From Sulfitobacter sp. (GTDB lineage: Bacteria > Pseudomonadota > Alphaproteobacteria > Rhodobacterales > Rhodobacteraceae): 14,167 nucleotides of DNA. Of this stretch, positions 1 to 7,054 are shown piece by piece; within the stretch, counting starts at the first letter, position 1; each line of letters begins with the position of its first letter. The stretch covers positions 1 through 14,167 of the forward strand of contig JAGXHD010000101.1 in NCBI GenBank assembly GCA_024636395.1, given 5' to 3'. The notes beneath the pieces are model-generated. The model saw only the letters and a program-made list of their open reading frames with translations. It ran no database searches and was not told the DNA's origin. The position numbers and the translations under genes are program-made.

Positions 1-354
1 ATAGAAAGATACGATCACCCCCAGCAGCCACCACAGCGGCTCCGGCACGAGTGCGATCCCCTGCATCCGCTGCGCAAACCACAAAGGCGCCACCATCGCC
101 GAAATGAACAGCCCCAGCGTACCGAGCGCCAACGCGGGCCGCGGCAGGCGGTTCACACCGTCCATGAACCGATCGAACCGGCCCCGCGACGGGCCGCTGA
201 ATTCTTCACCGTACTGGCTCATCGCCTGCCCTTGCACCACGGCATTGCGCGCCGCCCCGGTCTCAGCGTTTTCGCGAAACACCTCGACAGTCTCTCGGAC
301 CACGTTCCGATTATTCCCGAACACGATCCCGAATATCCGCTCGATCAGCCCCAT
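1..354 (-). CDS. GTA-type 3TM holin family protein (partial, C-terminus off the window)
   Basis: Holin-like inner-membrane protein, expected to release the neighbouring endolysin into the periplasm. The 118 visible codons give a soluble N-terminal part with charged residues (about 1-70), then hydrophobic segments at about 74-94 (after RLPRPALALG) and from about 105 to the edge (PLWWLLGVIVSFY). This arrangement matches my knowledge of the three-TM holin family (GTA_holin_3TM) found with gene transfer agents of Rhodobacterales; the third segment would lie beyond the edge. Start ATG at 354 overlaps the endolysin stop by 10 bp and has GAGGA at 366-362, seven bases upstream, so the two genes are translationally coupled. 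In Rhodobacter capsulatus a comparable endolysin-holin pair lies apart from the main GTA cluster and is needed for particle release. No stop codon is seen because the frame leaves the window. Assignment as GTA holin rather than prophage holin is by family resemblance. Confidence 0.8.
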   Translation of the reverse strand, partial: MGLIERIFGIVFGNNRNVVRETVEVFRENAETGAARNAVVQGQAMSQYGEEFSGPSRGRFDRFMDGVNRLPRPALALGTLGLFISAMVAPLWFAQRMQGIALVPEPLWWLLGVIVSFY

Positions 355-956
355 TGCGCCGTCCTCGCTTTGAATTGCTCCATGCTTAGATGATATACGG
401 GTGAAATGAATTCTTCCGCCCGCGTGATCCAGCCTCCTTTGCCGCCCGCCCGCGTGCGCGCATATTTCCGGCTTGCAGTGCGACGGTCTGCGATGCGGAA
501 ATAATAATTGCGCCGCGCGATCCCGTAGGCGTCCACCAGATGCACCGGGGATGCGTCATGGGCCGCACGCACCGCAGCGAGACTTTGCGGCCCGAGCGCC
601 CCATCGACCGTGACGGAATAGCCCATCTCGACAAGCAGACCTTGCAGGATCTTCACTGCGGTAGCACCCGCGTTGACATACATATCGAACACAGTCGCGT
701 GCAGTGCCTGCGGCAACTGTGCAATCAGCGGGCGGTTGAAATAATGCTCGAGAAAAATTTCGATGGCCTGCTCGCGGGTCAGGACCTTCACATCTGCGGG
801 CGTGATGCTGCCATCGCGGTCCAGATCAAGCCCGAGGCGGCGCATGGTATGGATCGTCACGCCGAAATTGGTGGCGCCGCCGGGATCATCGGGATCATTG
901 ACGTAGCCGCCCTCGCGGGCGACGATCTCTTGCGCGATTTGTCTCACACTCTGCAT
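345..956 (-). CDS. Endolysin, glycoside hydrolase 108 family (N-acetylmuramidase), GTA lysis type
   Basis: Cleaves peptidoglycan during lysis. The 203-residue product carries the GH108 signature: R-E-G-G-Y at 14-18 with Glu15 as the likely catalytic acid, followed by DPDDPGGATNFGVT. The second half, including VDGALGPQSLAAVRA, resembles the peptidoglycan-binding domain (PG_binding_3) usual in this family. There is no signal peptide, consistent with holin-dependent export. The frame is open upstream to an ATG at 995, but the ATG at 956 is preferred: it has AAGGGGA at a good distance and gives the usual family N-terminus (MQSVRQIAQEIVAREGG). Residues 44-55 (DLDRDGSITPAD) form an EF-hand-like loop. 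Its stop overlaps the holin start. Upstream lie a hairpin over the ribosome binding site and a CtrA-like half-site, suggesting expression separate from ccmE. A prophage remnant is the alternative, but no other phage gene is visible. Confidence 0.85.
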   Translation of the reverse strand: MQSVRQIAQEIVAREGGYVNDPDDPGGATNFGVTIHTMRRLGLDLDRDGSITPADVKVLTREQAIEIFLEHYFNRPLIAQLPQALHATVFDMYVNAGATAVKILQGLLVEMGYSVTVDGALGPQSLAAVRAAHDASPVHLVDAYGIARRNYYFRIADRRTASRKYARTRAGGKGGWITRAEEFISPVYHLSMEQFKARTAQWG

Positions 957-961
957 TTCGG

Positions 962-983
962 TTCCCCTTACAGTTTGGGGGAA
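962..983 (-). promoter_or_regulatory. Stem-loop covering the endolysin ribosome binding site
   Basis: TTCCCC (983-978 on the minus strand) pairs perfectly with GGGGAA (967-962) across a 10-base loop. The 3' arm contains the GGGGA that serves as Shine-Dalgarno for the ATG at 956. In the mRNA this would hide the ribosome binding site. The stem is only 6 bp, so its strength is uncertain. Confidence 0.4.
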
Positions 984-996
984 ACCTGATGCCAAA

Positions 997-1004
997 ATGG
1001 TTAA
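997..1004 (-). promoter_or_regulatory. Candidate CtrA half-site upstream of the endolysin
   Basis: On the minus strand the sequence reads TTAACCAT, identical to the Caulobacter CtrA half-site, 40 bp upstream of the endolysin ATG. CtrA is known to be required for GTA expression and release in Rhodobacter capsulatus. There is no second TTAA seven bases away, so it is a half-site only, and an 8-mer can occur by chance. Confidence 0.35.
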
Positions 1005-1029
1005 CTGCCGCTCACCTCACCGCACGGTC

Positions 1030-1473
1030 TCAGCTCTCGGGCTCTTTATAGACCCCTTGAGCCTTGAGAGCATCCACGACCTCTTTTGGCATGTAGGTCT
1101 CGTCATGTCTGGCGAGTATTTCCGTGGCCTCAAAGACACCGTTGCGCATACTGCCGGTACCGACCATGCCCTCATTTTCCCCGAAAAGGTCAGGCAACAC
1201 ACCAGTGTAGACGACGGGAACGCTCGCGCCACCGTCGGTCACGGAAAAGCGGATCTGCTCACCCTGCCCGCGCTGGAGCGTGCCTTCCTCCACCAGACCG
1301 CCAATCCGAAACACCTCGGTCTCGGACGGGGGCGCGGCAACGACCTGACTGGGCGCGCGGAAGAAATTGATCCCGTCGCGCATCCCGTAGCCGATAAGGG
1401 CAGTCGCACCGATGAGCGCGACGACGGCCACGGCGATCAATTGAATACGGCGCTGTTTCTTGAGGCTTTTCAT
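1030..1473 (-). CDS. ccmE: Cytochrome c maturation haem chaperone CcmE
   Basis: Periplasmic, membrane-anchored haem chaperone that binds haem covalently and hands it to the CcmF/H ligase for apocytochrome c. The 147-residue product is of usual length. It has a basic N-terminus (MKSLKKQRR), one membrane anchor at about 10-29 and a beta-barrel domain after it. The haem-binding motif HDETYMP is present, with His123 for covalent attachment and Tyr127 as axial ligand (H-D-E-x-Y). GGAG at 1483-1480 lies six bases before the ATG. It sits 25 bp after argC on the same strand, so it is very probably co-transcribed with argC and murI. The gene after it is the lysis cassette, not ccmF, which follows ccmE in the cycHJKL arrangement of many alphaproteobacteria; the rest of the ccm system must be elsewhere. 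Confidence 0.95.
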   Translation of the reverse strand: MKSLKKQRRIQLIAVAVVALIGATALIGYGMRDGINFFRAPSQVVAAPPSETEVFRIGGLVEEGTLQRGQGEQIRFSVTDGGASVPVVYTGVLPDLFGENEGMVGTGSMRNGVFEATEILARHDETYMPKEVVDALKAQGVYKEPES

Positions 1474-1498
1474 CGCAGTCTCCGGAATAAATCAGTGC

Positions 1499-2527
1499 TT
1501 AGGGGAAGAGCGGTGCCATCATCAGGCCCTCGGTCTCGTCAATATCTAACATCAGATTAGCGTTTTGCAACGCTTGGCCGGATGAACCCTTTGTCAGATT
1601 GTCCAGCGCTGCCACTACGATCGCGCGGCCTGCGATCCGGTCTCCGGTGACGCCGATATGGCAGAAGTTGGAGCCGCGGATATGCCGCGTCGAGGGGGCC
1701 TCGCCAAACGGTAGCACCTCGATGAAGGGCTCTGTGGCATATGCCGTTTCCAAAGCGCTATGAATGGCTTGCGGATCGCCCTTCACGTAACAAGTCGCGA
1801 GAATGCCACGGTTTGCAGGCATCAGATGCGGCGTAAACTGGATTTTCACCGGGCGCCCGGCTAGCAGCGAGAATTCCTGATCGAACTCGCCCAGATGCCG
1901 GTGCGTGCCACCCAAAGCATAGGCATGGTAACCCTCCGAGAGTTCTGCGTGGAGCAGGTTTTCCTTGAGCGCGCGCCCGGCACCAGAGACGGCACATTTG
2001 AGATCCAGTATGATATCGTCCAGATCGATCAGACCCGCCGTGATCAGGGGCCGAAGTGCGAATTGCCCCGTTGCCGCATTGCACCCCGTGCCCGCGACAA
2101 GCCGCGCGCCTTTGATCTGCTCGCGGTAGAACTCGGTCAATCCATAGACCGCCTCCGCTTGCTGGGCCATTGCTGCATGCGGATTGCCGTACCATCGCTG
2201 ATACTCCTCCGGATCCCGAAGCCTAAAATCAGCCGACAGATCAACGATCTTGAGATCCTTAGGCAGTTGCGCGATCACCTCTTGGGAAGTCTTGTGCGGC
2301 AACGCGCAGAAGCACAGGTCAATGGTGGAAAAATCGATATCCTCCATCGTCACGAGATCGGGCAGATCCATGTGGCGCAGATGCGGAAACACCGATGCCA
2401 TGCTTTGCCCCGCTTTAGAGTTTCCACCCAAAGCTTTGATCTTCATGGATGAATGTCCGGCAATCAGCCGGATCAACTCAGCGCCTGTATAGCCGGACGC
2501 ACCGAGAATTGCGATGTTATAAGTCAT
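1499..2527 (-). CDS. argC: N-acetyl-gamma-glutamyl-phosphate reductase
   Basis: Third step of arginine biosynthesis: NADPH-dependent reduction of N-acetyl-glutamyl-5-phosphate to N-acetyl-glutamate 5-semialdehyde in the cytoplasm. The 342-residue product has the N-terminal nucleotide-binding motif GASGYTGAEL (9-18), the active-site cysteine in GTGCNAATG (Cys149), the conserved stretch SGAGRALKENLL (181-192) and the histidine-rich GGTHRHLGEFDQ (206-217), whose histidine assists catalysis. Length and motif order fit the ordinary long-form ArgC. The ATG at 2527 has AGGA at 2539-2536, eight bases upstream. The gene lies 36-45 bp after murI and 25 bp before ccmE, pointing to one transcript. Nothing is broken or missing. 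Confidence 0.97.
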   Translation of the reverse strand: MTYNIAILGASGYTGAELIRLIAGHSSMKIKALGGNSKAGQSMASVFPHLRHMDLPDLVTMEDIDFSTIDLCFCALPHKTSQEVIAQLPKDLKIVDLSADFRLRDPEEYQRWYGNPHAAMAQQAEAVYGLTEFYREQIKGARLVAGTGCNAATGQFALRPLITAGLIDLDDIILDLKCAVSGAGRALKENLLHAELSEGYHAYALGGTHRHLGEFDQEFSLLAGRPVKIQFTPHLMPANRGILATCYVKGDPQAIHSALETAYATEPFIEVLPFGEAPSTRHIRGSNFCHIGVTGDRIAGRAIVVAALDNLTKGSSGQALQNANLMLDIDETEGLMMAPLFP

Positions 2528-2563
2528 GTCTTACATCCTGATAGGGATCTGAAAGGGTAATCG

Positions 2564-3373
2564 TCAAGCAGCGGTAAAGGTGATCCCGCGTCGCAAAAAT
2601 TGTGTTGCGCGGGCGCTGACCCGCTTGGGATCCCCGGTCGTCAGAAAGGCTGCAGTGCCGCCGCCGGTTTTGTCCGGGTGGCGTATCAGATAATCCGCAA
2701 GGCTCTCCGCCACCAGATCCGCCTGACTAAACACCGACACCTCCGCCCCAAGCGCCTCCAGGAACGTGTCTTTCAACAACGGGTAATGCGTGCAGCCGAG
2801 AATAGCAGCCTGTGGATGCGGCATCTTGCGTTTGAGCGCATCGACATGGCTGCGCACCAAAGCGTCGGCGAGGATCATATCGCCGTCCTCGATGGCATCC
2901 ACCACACCGCCACAGGCCTGCGCCTCGACATCGACACCGATTGCGCGAAACGATAGTTCGCGCTGAAATGCGCGTGTCGCCACCGTCGCAGGGGTCGCGA
3001 ACAGCGCCACGTGGTTTACCGCCACTTGGCGGGGCGGCGAATTATCGCCCCAGTGCCGTTCCGTCAGCGCTTCGATCAACGGTACGAAAACGCCCAGCAC
3101 GCGCTTGTCGGAGGGCACCCAGTTTTCCTGCATCCGGCGCAACGCAGCTGCAGACGCGGTATTACACGCCAGCACCACCAGATCACAGCCCGCATTGAAC
3201 AGCCGCTGCGTCGCCGCAACGGTCAGATCGTAAATGTCATCGGGTGTGCGCACGCCGTAAGGCGCATTCGCGCTGTCGGCCAGATACACAAAATCCTGAT
3301 CAGCCAAGCGTGCCTGAACTGCGTCCAAAATCGTCAGACCGCCCAGACCACTGTCAAAAATACCTACTGCCAT
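2564..3373 (-). CDS. murI: Glutamate racemase
   Basis: Converts L-glutamate to D-glutamate for peptidoglycan precursors in the cytoplasm, by a two-cysteine, cofactor-independent mechanism. With the ATG at 3373 the product has 269 residues, normal for the family. The N-terminal FDSGLGGLT motif with the catalytic Asp/Ser pair, the first catalytic Cys in LACNTASA (Cys70) and the second in GCTHYPLL (Cys194) are all present. A GTG at 3382 in frame is an alternative start adding three residues. AAGGG at 3390-3386 is three bases from that GTG and twelve from the ATG, so neither spacing is ideal; the ATG gives the typical N-terminus (MAVGIFDSG). It is the first gene of the probable murI-argC-ccmE transcript. 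Its promoter should lie in the roughly 100 bp after the oxidoreductase stop, where I see no clear consensus. Confidence 0.95.
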   Translation of the reverse strand: MAVGIFDSGLGGLTILDAVQARLADQDFVYLADSANAPYGVRTPDDIYDLTVAATQRLFNAGCDLVVLACNTASAAALRRMQENWVPSDKRVLGVFVPLIEALTERHWGDNSPPRQVAVNHVALFATPATVATRAFQRELSFRAIGVDVEAQACGGVVDAIEDGDMILADALVRSHVDALKRKMPHPQAAILGCTHYPLLKDTFLEALGAEVSVFSQADLVAESLADYLIRHPDKTGGGTAAFLTTGDPKRVSARATQFLRRGITFTAA

Positions 3374-3475
3374 ACGGTGCACCGGCCCTTATATGCTCGC
3401 CTCACCGAAACATCGCGGCGCGGTTCGCACAAGCCCTTACGCCGTTGCGCGTGCAAAATCCACAGCCGCGTTGCC

Positions 3476-6400
3476 TTATTCAGCCGCTTTCGCCAGTGGC
3501 GCGCCACCCGTGCGGATCACACTGAGTAATTCCTCGCGCCGTTTCGCGGCCTTAGTCTCATTCGCCTGCTTGACCGGGCCGAAACCGCGGATTTGCAAAG
3601 GCAGGGCCGCGAGGGCGACGATGGCTTCTTGCGTTTGTCCGTCGAGCTTGGGCAGGACGTCGCGCATATCAGCCTCATACTGCTTGATTAGCGCGCGCTC
3701 CATCTTGCGCTCTGCCGTATAGCCAAAGATATCCAGCGGCGTGCCGCGCAGGCTTTTCAGCGCCGCCAGAACACGCATGGGCCGCTCCAGCCACGGGCCA
3801 AACTGGCGCTTCAGGGGCCGCCCGTTTGGCCCCATCTTGGACAGGAGCGGCGGTGCCAGATTGAACGACATCCTGAACTCCCCCTCGAACTCCGCCTGCG
3901 CCTTCTCGCGTGAAGACAAAAGCAAGCGCGCAACTTCGTATTCATCCTTGTAGGAAAGAAGCTTGTGATATCCCTCGGCCACGGCCGCACGCACATCCTT
4001 ATCGGTGATGCCTTCGAGCATTTTGGCATAGCGTTTTGCGAGCCGCTTGCCCTGATAAGCCGTCAGATGCGATTTCCGGAACTCGATTTTCTCGTCGAGC
4101 GTCTTGGGCAGGGTCACCACATTGGGCGTAAGTACCGCTTTCGCCTCCGCCTCGAACAAAACCGCCCAGCGCCCGATCTCGAAGGCGCGCAAATTGCGTT
4201 CAACCGCCGCGCCGTTAAGCTTGATCGCCTCCAGCACCGCCTCCAGCGTGAGCGGGATGAGGCCGCGCTGCCAAGCGCCGCCGAAAATCATCATATTGGA
4301 ATAGATCGAATCCCCGAGCGTAGCTTTGGCCAAACCGGAGGCATCGAACATCGACAGATCGTCCTTCAGCCGCGCTTCCAGCGCCAACTCAAGCCGGTCA
4401 AAAGGCATCTTGAACTCAGTATCGCGGGTGAAATCGCCCGTGATGATCTGGTGCGAATTCACGACAGCCCCGGTCCGCCCCATCGAGGTGAGGCCCAGCG
4501 TCTTGTTGCCGCCCGATGTCACAAGGTCACCGCCAATGAGCGCGTCGCATTCGCCAGTCGCCACACGAATGGCCGAGATATCTTCGGGACGCTCGGCCAG
4601 ACGGCAATGAATGCTCACCGCGCCACCCTTTTGTGCAAGGCCCGCCATTTCCATCATGCCAGCGCCCTTGCCGTCGATCTGTGCCGCCTGCGCGAGTACA
4701 GCCCCGATGGTTACGACGCCGGTCCCACCCACGCCGGTAATGACCACATTGTAGGTACCCTTGATGGGCGGCAGGACAGGCAGAGGAAGATCGGGGATCT
4801 TGACCTCGGTCGTGGGATCCTTGCGGATCTTCGCGCCTTCCAGCGTCACGAACGAGGGGCAAAAGCCATTCACGCAAGAGAAATCCTTATTGCATGAGGA
4901 TTGATCGATCGCGCGTTTACGGCCCAGTTCCGTTTCGGCTGGAACAAGGGAGACGCAGTTGGACTGTACCCCGCAATCGCCGCAGCCTTCGCACACGTCC
5001 GTATTGATGAACATCCGCTTGTCGGGATCGGGGAACAGCCCGCGCTTGCGGCGGCGGCGCTTTTCGGCAGCACAGGTCTGGACATAGACGATGGCGCTCA
5101 CACCCTCGACGGCAGCCAGCCGCTTTTGCACCGACATCAACTCGGCGCGCTCATGGGTCGGCGTGCCCTTAAACGCCGCGAAATCGACGTCCTCTTTCTC
5201 GTCGTAGACCACTTCGAGGTGCTTGACCCCCATCGCCTTCAGCTCTGCCACAATGCGGGCCGCATCAAGATCGCCCTCATTGTGCTGGCCGCCCGTCATG
5301 GCAACGGCATCGTTGTACAGGATCTTGTAGGTGATGTTGGTCTTGGCAGCGATGGCCGCACGGATCGCCTGCACGCCCGAATGGTTGTAGGTGCCGTCCC
5401 CAAGGTTCTGGAAAACGTGCGGCGTGGTTGAAAACGGCGCCTCCCCGATCCAGTTCGCACCCTCGCCGCCCATGTGGGTGAAGCCCAGCGTCTCGCGGTC
5501 CATCCACTGCGCCATGAAGTGGCAACCGATGCCTGCATAGGCGCGGCTACCTTCCGGCACCTTGGTGGAGGAATTATGCGGACAGCCGGAGCAAAAGTAG
5601 GGCAAGCGGCCCGCAATCTCCTCTGCGTTGTCCGCGCGTTTGGCATCCGCCAGGTCGGCAAGCCCCGCGCGGATGCCATCGGTCCCGCGGCCCTCTTCAC
5701 ACAAGACATTTCCCAGCTTCTCGGCGATATCCACCGGATCCAGCGCCCAGCGCGCGGAAAAGAACTCCGCACCGCCCTTGCGCCCGCCGTAAACGCGGTG
5801 CCGCATGTCATCGTCGAAAAGCGCTTCCTTGATTTGCACTTCGAGCAGCTTGCGCTTTTCCTCGACCACCACGATCAGATCGAGATCCTCCGCCCAGTCG
5901 TGAAAACCGCGCATGTTCAGGGGCCAGACCTGGCCCACTTTGTAGGTCGTGATGCCAAGCCGTTCGGCCTCGTTTGCGTCGATATTGAGCAGCGACAGCG
6001 CATGGACCAGATCGAGGTAGTTCTTACCCGCCGCGACAAATCCGATCTTGGCGCCCTTTTTGCCCCAAATCCGCTTGTCGATCCCGTTGGCATCGGCAAA
6101 GGCCTCCGCAGCATAGCGCTTGTAATCAATGAGCCGCGCCTCTTGCGCGATCCGCTCGTCGACCAGCCGGATGTTGAGCCCCCCCTCGGGCAGCGCGAAA
6201 TCAGGCGTGACAAACTGCATCCGGTGCGGGTCGCCGTTGACCACGGATGTGACCTCTACGGTATCCTTCATGGTCTTGAGCCCGACCCAAAGCCCCGAAT
6301 AGCGCGAGAGCGCCCAGCCGTAGAGACTGTAATCGAGAATCTCCTGCACGCCTGCTGGCGACAGCACAGGCATGTAGGCATCGACCATCGCGAAATCGGA

Positions 6401-6874
6401 TTGGTGCAGCACGGTGGAAGACTCGCCGGTATGATCATCGCCCATCGCCATAATCACGCCGCCGTGCTTGGAGCTGCCGGCCATATTGGCGTGTCTCATC
6501 ACGTCGCCCGAACGGTCTACTCCGGGCCCCTTGCCGTACCACAGGCCGAAAACGCCGTCGTATTTCCCCTCGCCGCGCAGCTCCGCCTGCTGTGCGCCCC
6601 ACAATGCAGTCGCGGCCAGATCCTCGTTGAGCCCGGCCTGAAAGGTTACCTTGTACTCTGCGAGCTGCTTTTGCGCCCGCATCATTTGCATATCCACTGC
6701 CCCGAGCGGTGAGCCACGGTAACCGGTCACCAGACCGGCGGTGTTGATGCCGGCCGCCTTGTCCCGCGCGGCCTGCATCATCATCACCCGAACCAGCGCC
6801 TGCGTGCCATTCAGCAGCACCGGGCTTTTGCTCAGATCAAAACGGTCGTTGAGTGAAATCTTTTGCGTTGTCAT
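3476..6874 (-). CDS. Indolepyruvate ferredoxin oxidoreductase family protein (fused alpha/beta chain, long form)
   Basis: Thiamine-diphosphate (TPP) and Fe-S enzyme that oxidatively decarboxylates aryl- or other 2-oxoacids with CoA, giving acyl-CoA, CO2 and reduced ferredoxin. The 1132-residue chain contains, in order: an N-terminal pyrimidine-binding domain (GLVTGYRGSPLGAVD, about 47-61); a TPP-binding domain with FCSGCPHNSS (427-436) and GDGTYNHSG to NDAVAMTGGQ (about 492-530); a cysteine-rich Fe-S region (628-672), spaced C-x2-C-x2-C-x5-C and then C-x5-C-x4-C; and the gamma-type domain starting GVGGTGVVT (714-722). The last 230 or so residues are a family-specific C-terminal domain (DUF6537-like, by recollection). 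The ATG at 6874 is chosen over the one at 6904 because GGGAGG lies seven bases before it. It is divergent from a LysR regulator, which probably controls it. Family and architecture are sure; the substrate (indolepyruvate, phenylpyruvate or a branched-chain oxoacid) is not. Confidence 0.93.
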   Translation of the reverse strand: MTTQKISLNDRFDLSKSPVLLNGTQALVRVMMMQAARDKAAGINTAGLVTGYRGSPLGAVDMQMMRAQKQLAEYKVTFQAGLNEDLAATALWGAQQAELRGEGKYDGVFGLWYGKGPGVDRSGDVMRHANMAGSSKHGGVIMAMGDDHTGESSTVLHQSDFAMVDAYMPVLSPAGVQEILDYSLYGWALSRYSGLWVGLKTMKDTVEVTSVVNGDPHRMQFVTPDFALPEGGLNIRLVDERIAQEARLIDYKRYAAEAFADANGIDKRIWGKKGAKIGFVAAGKNYLDLVHALSLLNIDANEAERLGITTYKVGQVWPLNMRGFHDWAEDLDLIVVVEEKRKLLEVQIKEALFDDDMRHRVYGGRKGGAEFFSARWALDPVDIAEKLGNVLCEEGRGTDGIRAGLADLADAKRADNAEEIAGRLPYFCSGCPHNSSTKVPEGSRAYAGIGCHFMAQWMDRETLGFTHMGGEGANWIGEAPFSTTPHVFQNLGDGTYNHSGVQAIRAAIAAKTNITYKILYNDAVAMTGGQHNEGDLDAARIVAELKAMGVKHLEVVYDEKEDVDFAAFKGTPTHERAELMSVQKRLAAVEGVSAIVYVQTCAAEKRRRRKRGLFPDPDKRMFINTDVCEGCGDCGVQSNCVSLVPAETELGRKRAIDQSSCNKDFSCVNGFCPSFVTLEGAKIRKDPTTEVKIPDLPLPVLPPIKGTYNVVITGVGGTGVVTIGAVLAQAAQIDGKGAGMMEMAGLAQKGGAVSIHCRLAERPEDISAIRVATGECDALIGGDLVTSGGNKTLGLTSMGRTGAVVNSHQIITGDFTRDTEFKMPFDRLELALEARLKDDLSMFDASGLAKATLGDSIYSNMMIFGGAWQRGLIPLTLEAVLEAIKLNGAAVERNLRAFEIGRWAVLFEAEAKAVLTPNVVTLPKTLDEKIEFRKSHLTAYQGKRLAKRYAKMLEGITDKDVRAAVAEGYHKLLSYKDEYEVARLLLSSREKAQAEFEGEFRMSFNLAPPLLSKMGPNGRPLKRQFGPWLERPMRVLAALKSLRGTPLDIFGYTAERKMERALIKQYEADMRDVLPKLDGQTQEAIVALAALPLQIRGFGPVKQANETKAAKRREELLSVIRTGGAPLAKAAE

Positions 6875-6908
6875 GGTATTCCTCCCAGAAACCAACAGGC
6901 ACATCTAC

Positions 6909-6937
6909 ATATCAGCACGCCTAGTTTCACAGCACAA
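6909..6937 (-). promoter_or_regulatory. Possible promoter of the oxidoreductase gene
   Basis: On the minus strand TTGTGC (6937-6932) and TGATAT (6914-6909) are separated by 17 bp. Each hexamer matches only 3 of 6 sigma-70 consensus bases, so the call is weak. It gains some weight from the T-N11-A dyad that abuts its -35 side. Confidence 0.25.
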
Positions 6938-6938
6938 T

Positions 6939-6957
6939 AGGTCACAAATGCTGACCT
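6939..6957. promoter_or_regulatory. Candidate LysR-type operator 1 (AGGTCA-N7-TGACCT)
   Basis: Perfect 6-bp inverted repeat with a 7-bp spacer. Its inner T (6942) and A (6954) are 11 bases apart, the classical T-N11-A core of LysR-type binding sites. It lies one base upstream of the suggested -35 of the oxidoreductase gene, as expected for an activation site. Confidence 0.45.
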
Positions 6958-7004
6958 GCATAGCATCTTGTGCAATTTAGGCGATATTCCCCCTGTTTTG
7001 GCTG

Positions 7005-7029
7005 TGTAGCTGCGTAAAAATCAGCTACA
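7005..7029. promoter_or_regulatory. Candidate LysR-type operator 2 (TGTAGCTG-N9-CAGCTACA)
   Basis: Perfect 8-bp inverted repeat with a 9-bp AT-rich spacer (CGTAAAAAT). Its symmetry also gives a T-N11-A core (T7011, A7023). It ends 25 bp before the LysR start codon, a position suited to autoregulation. The arms are too long to be a likely chance event in 180 bp. Confidence 0.5.
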
Positions 7030-7054
7030 AAGCCTGCAATGGAAAAGGTGTATG

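Noticed and set aside
957..995. Endolysin start at the ATG at 995
   Set aside because: It would extend the protein through the hairpin and SD, adding 13 residues not typical of the family. The ATG at 956 has the AAGGGGA site.
3965..4897. 310-codon plus-strand frame
   Set aside because: Shadow of the oxidoreductase C-terminal half.
5474..6712. 412-codon plus-strand frame inside the oxidoreductase gene
   Set aside because: Antisense shadow of a clear family member. Its translation shows no domain and results from the third-position GC bias of the real gene.
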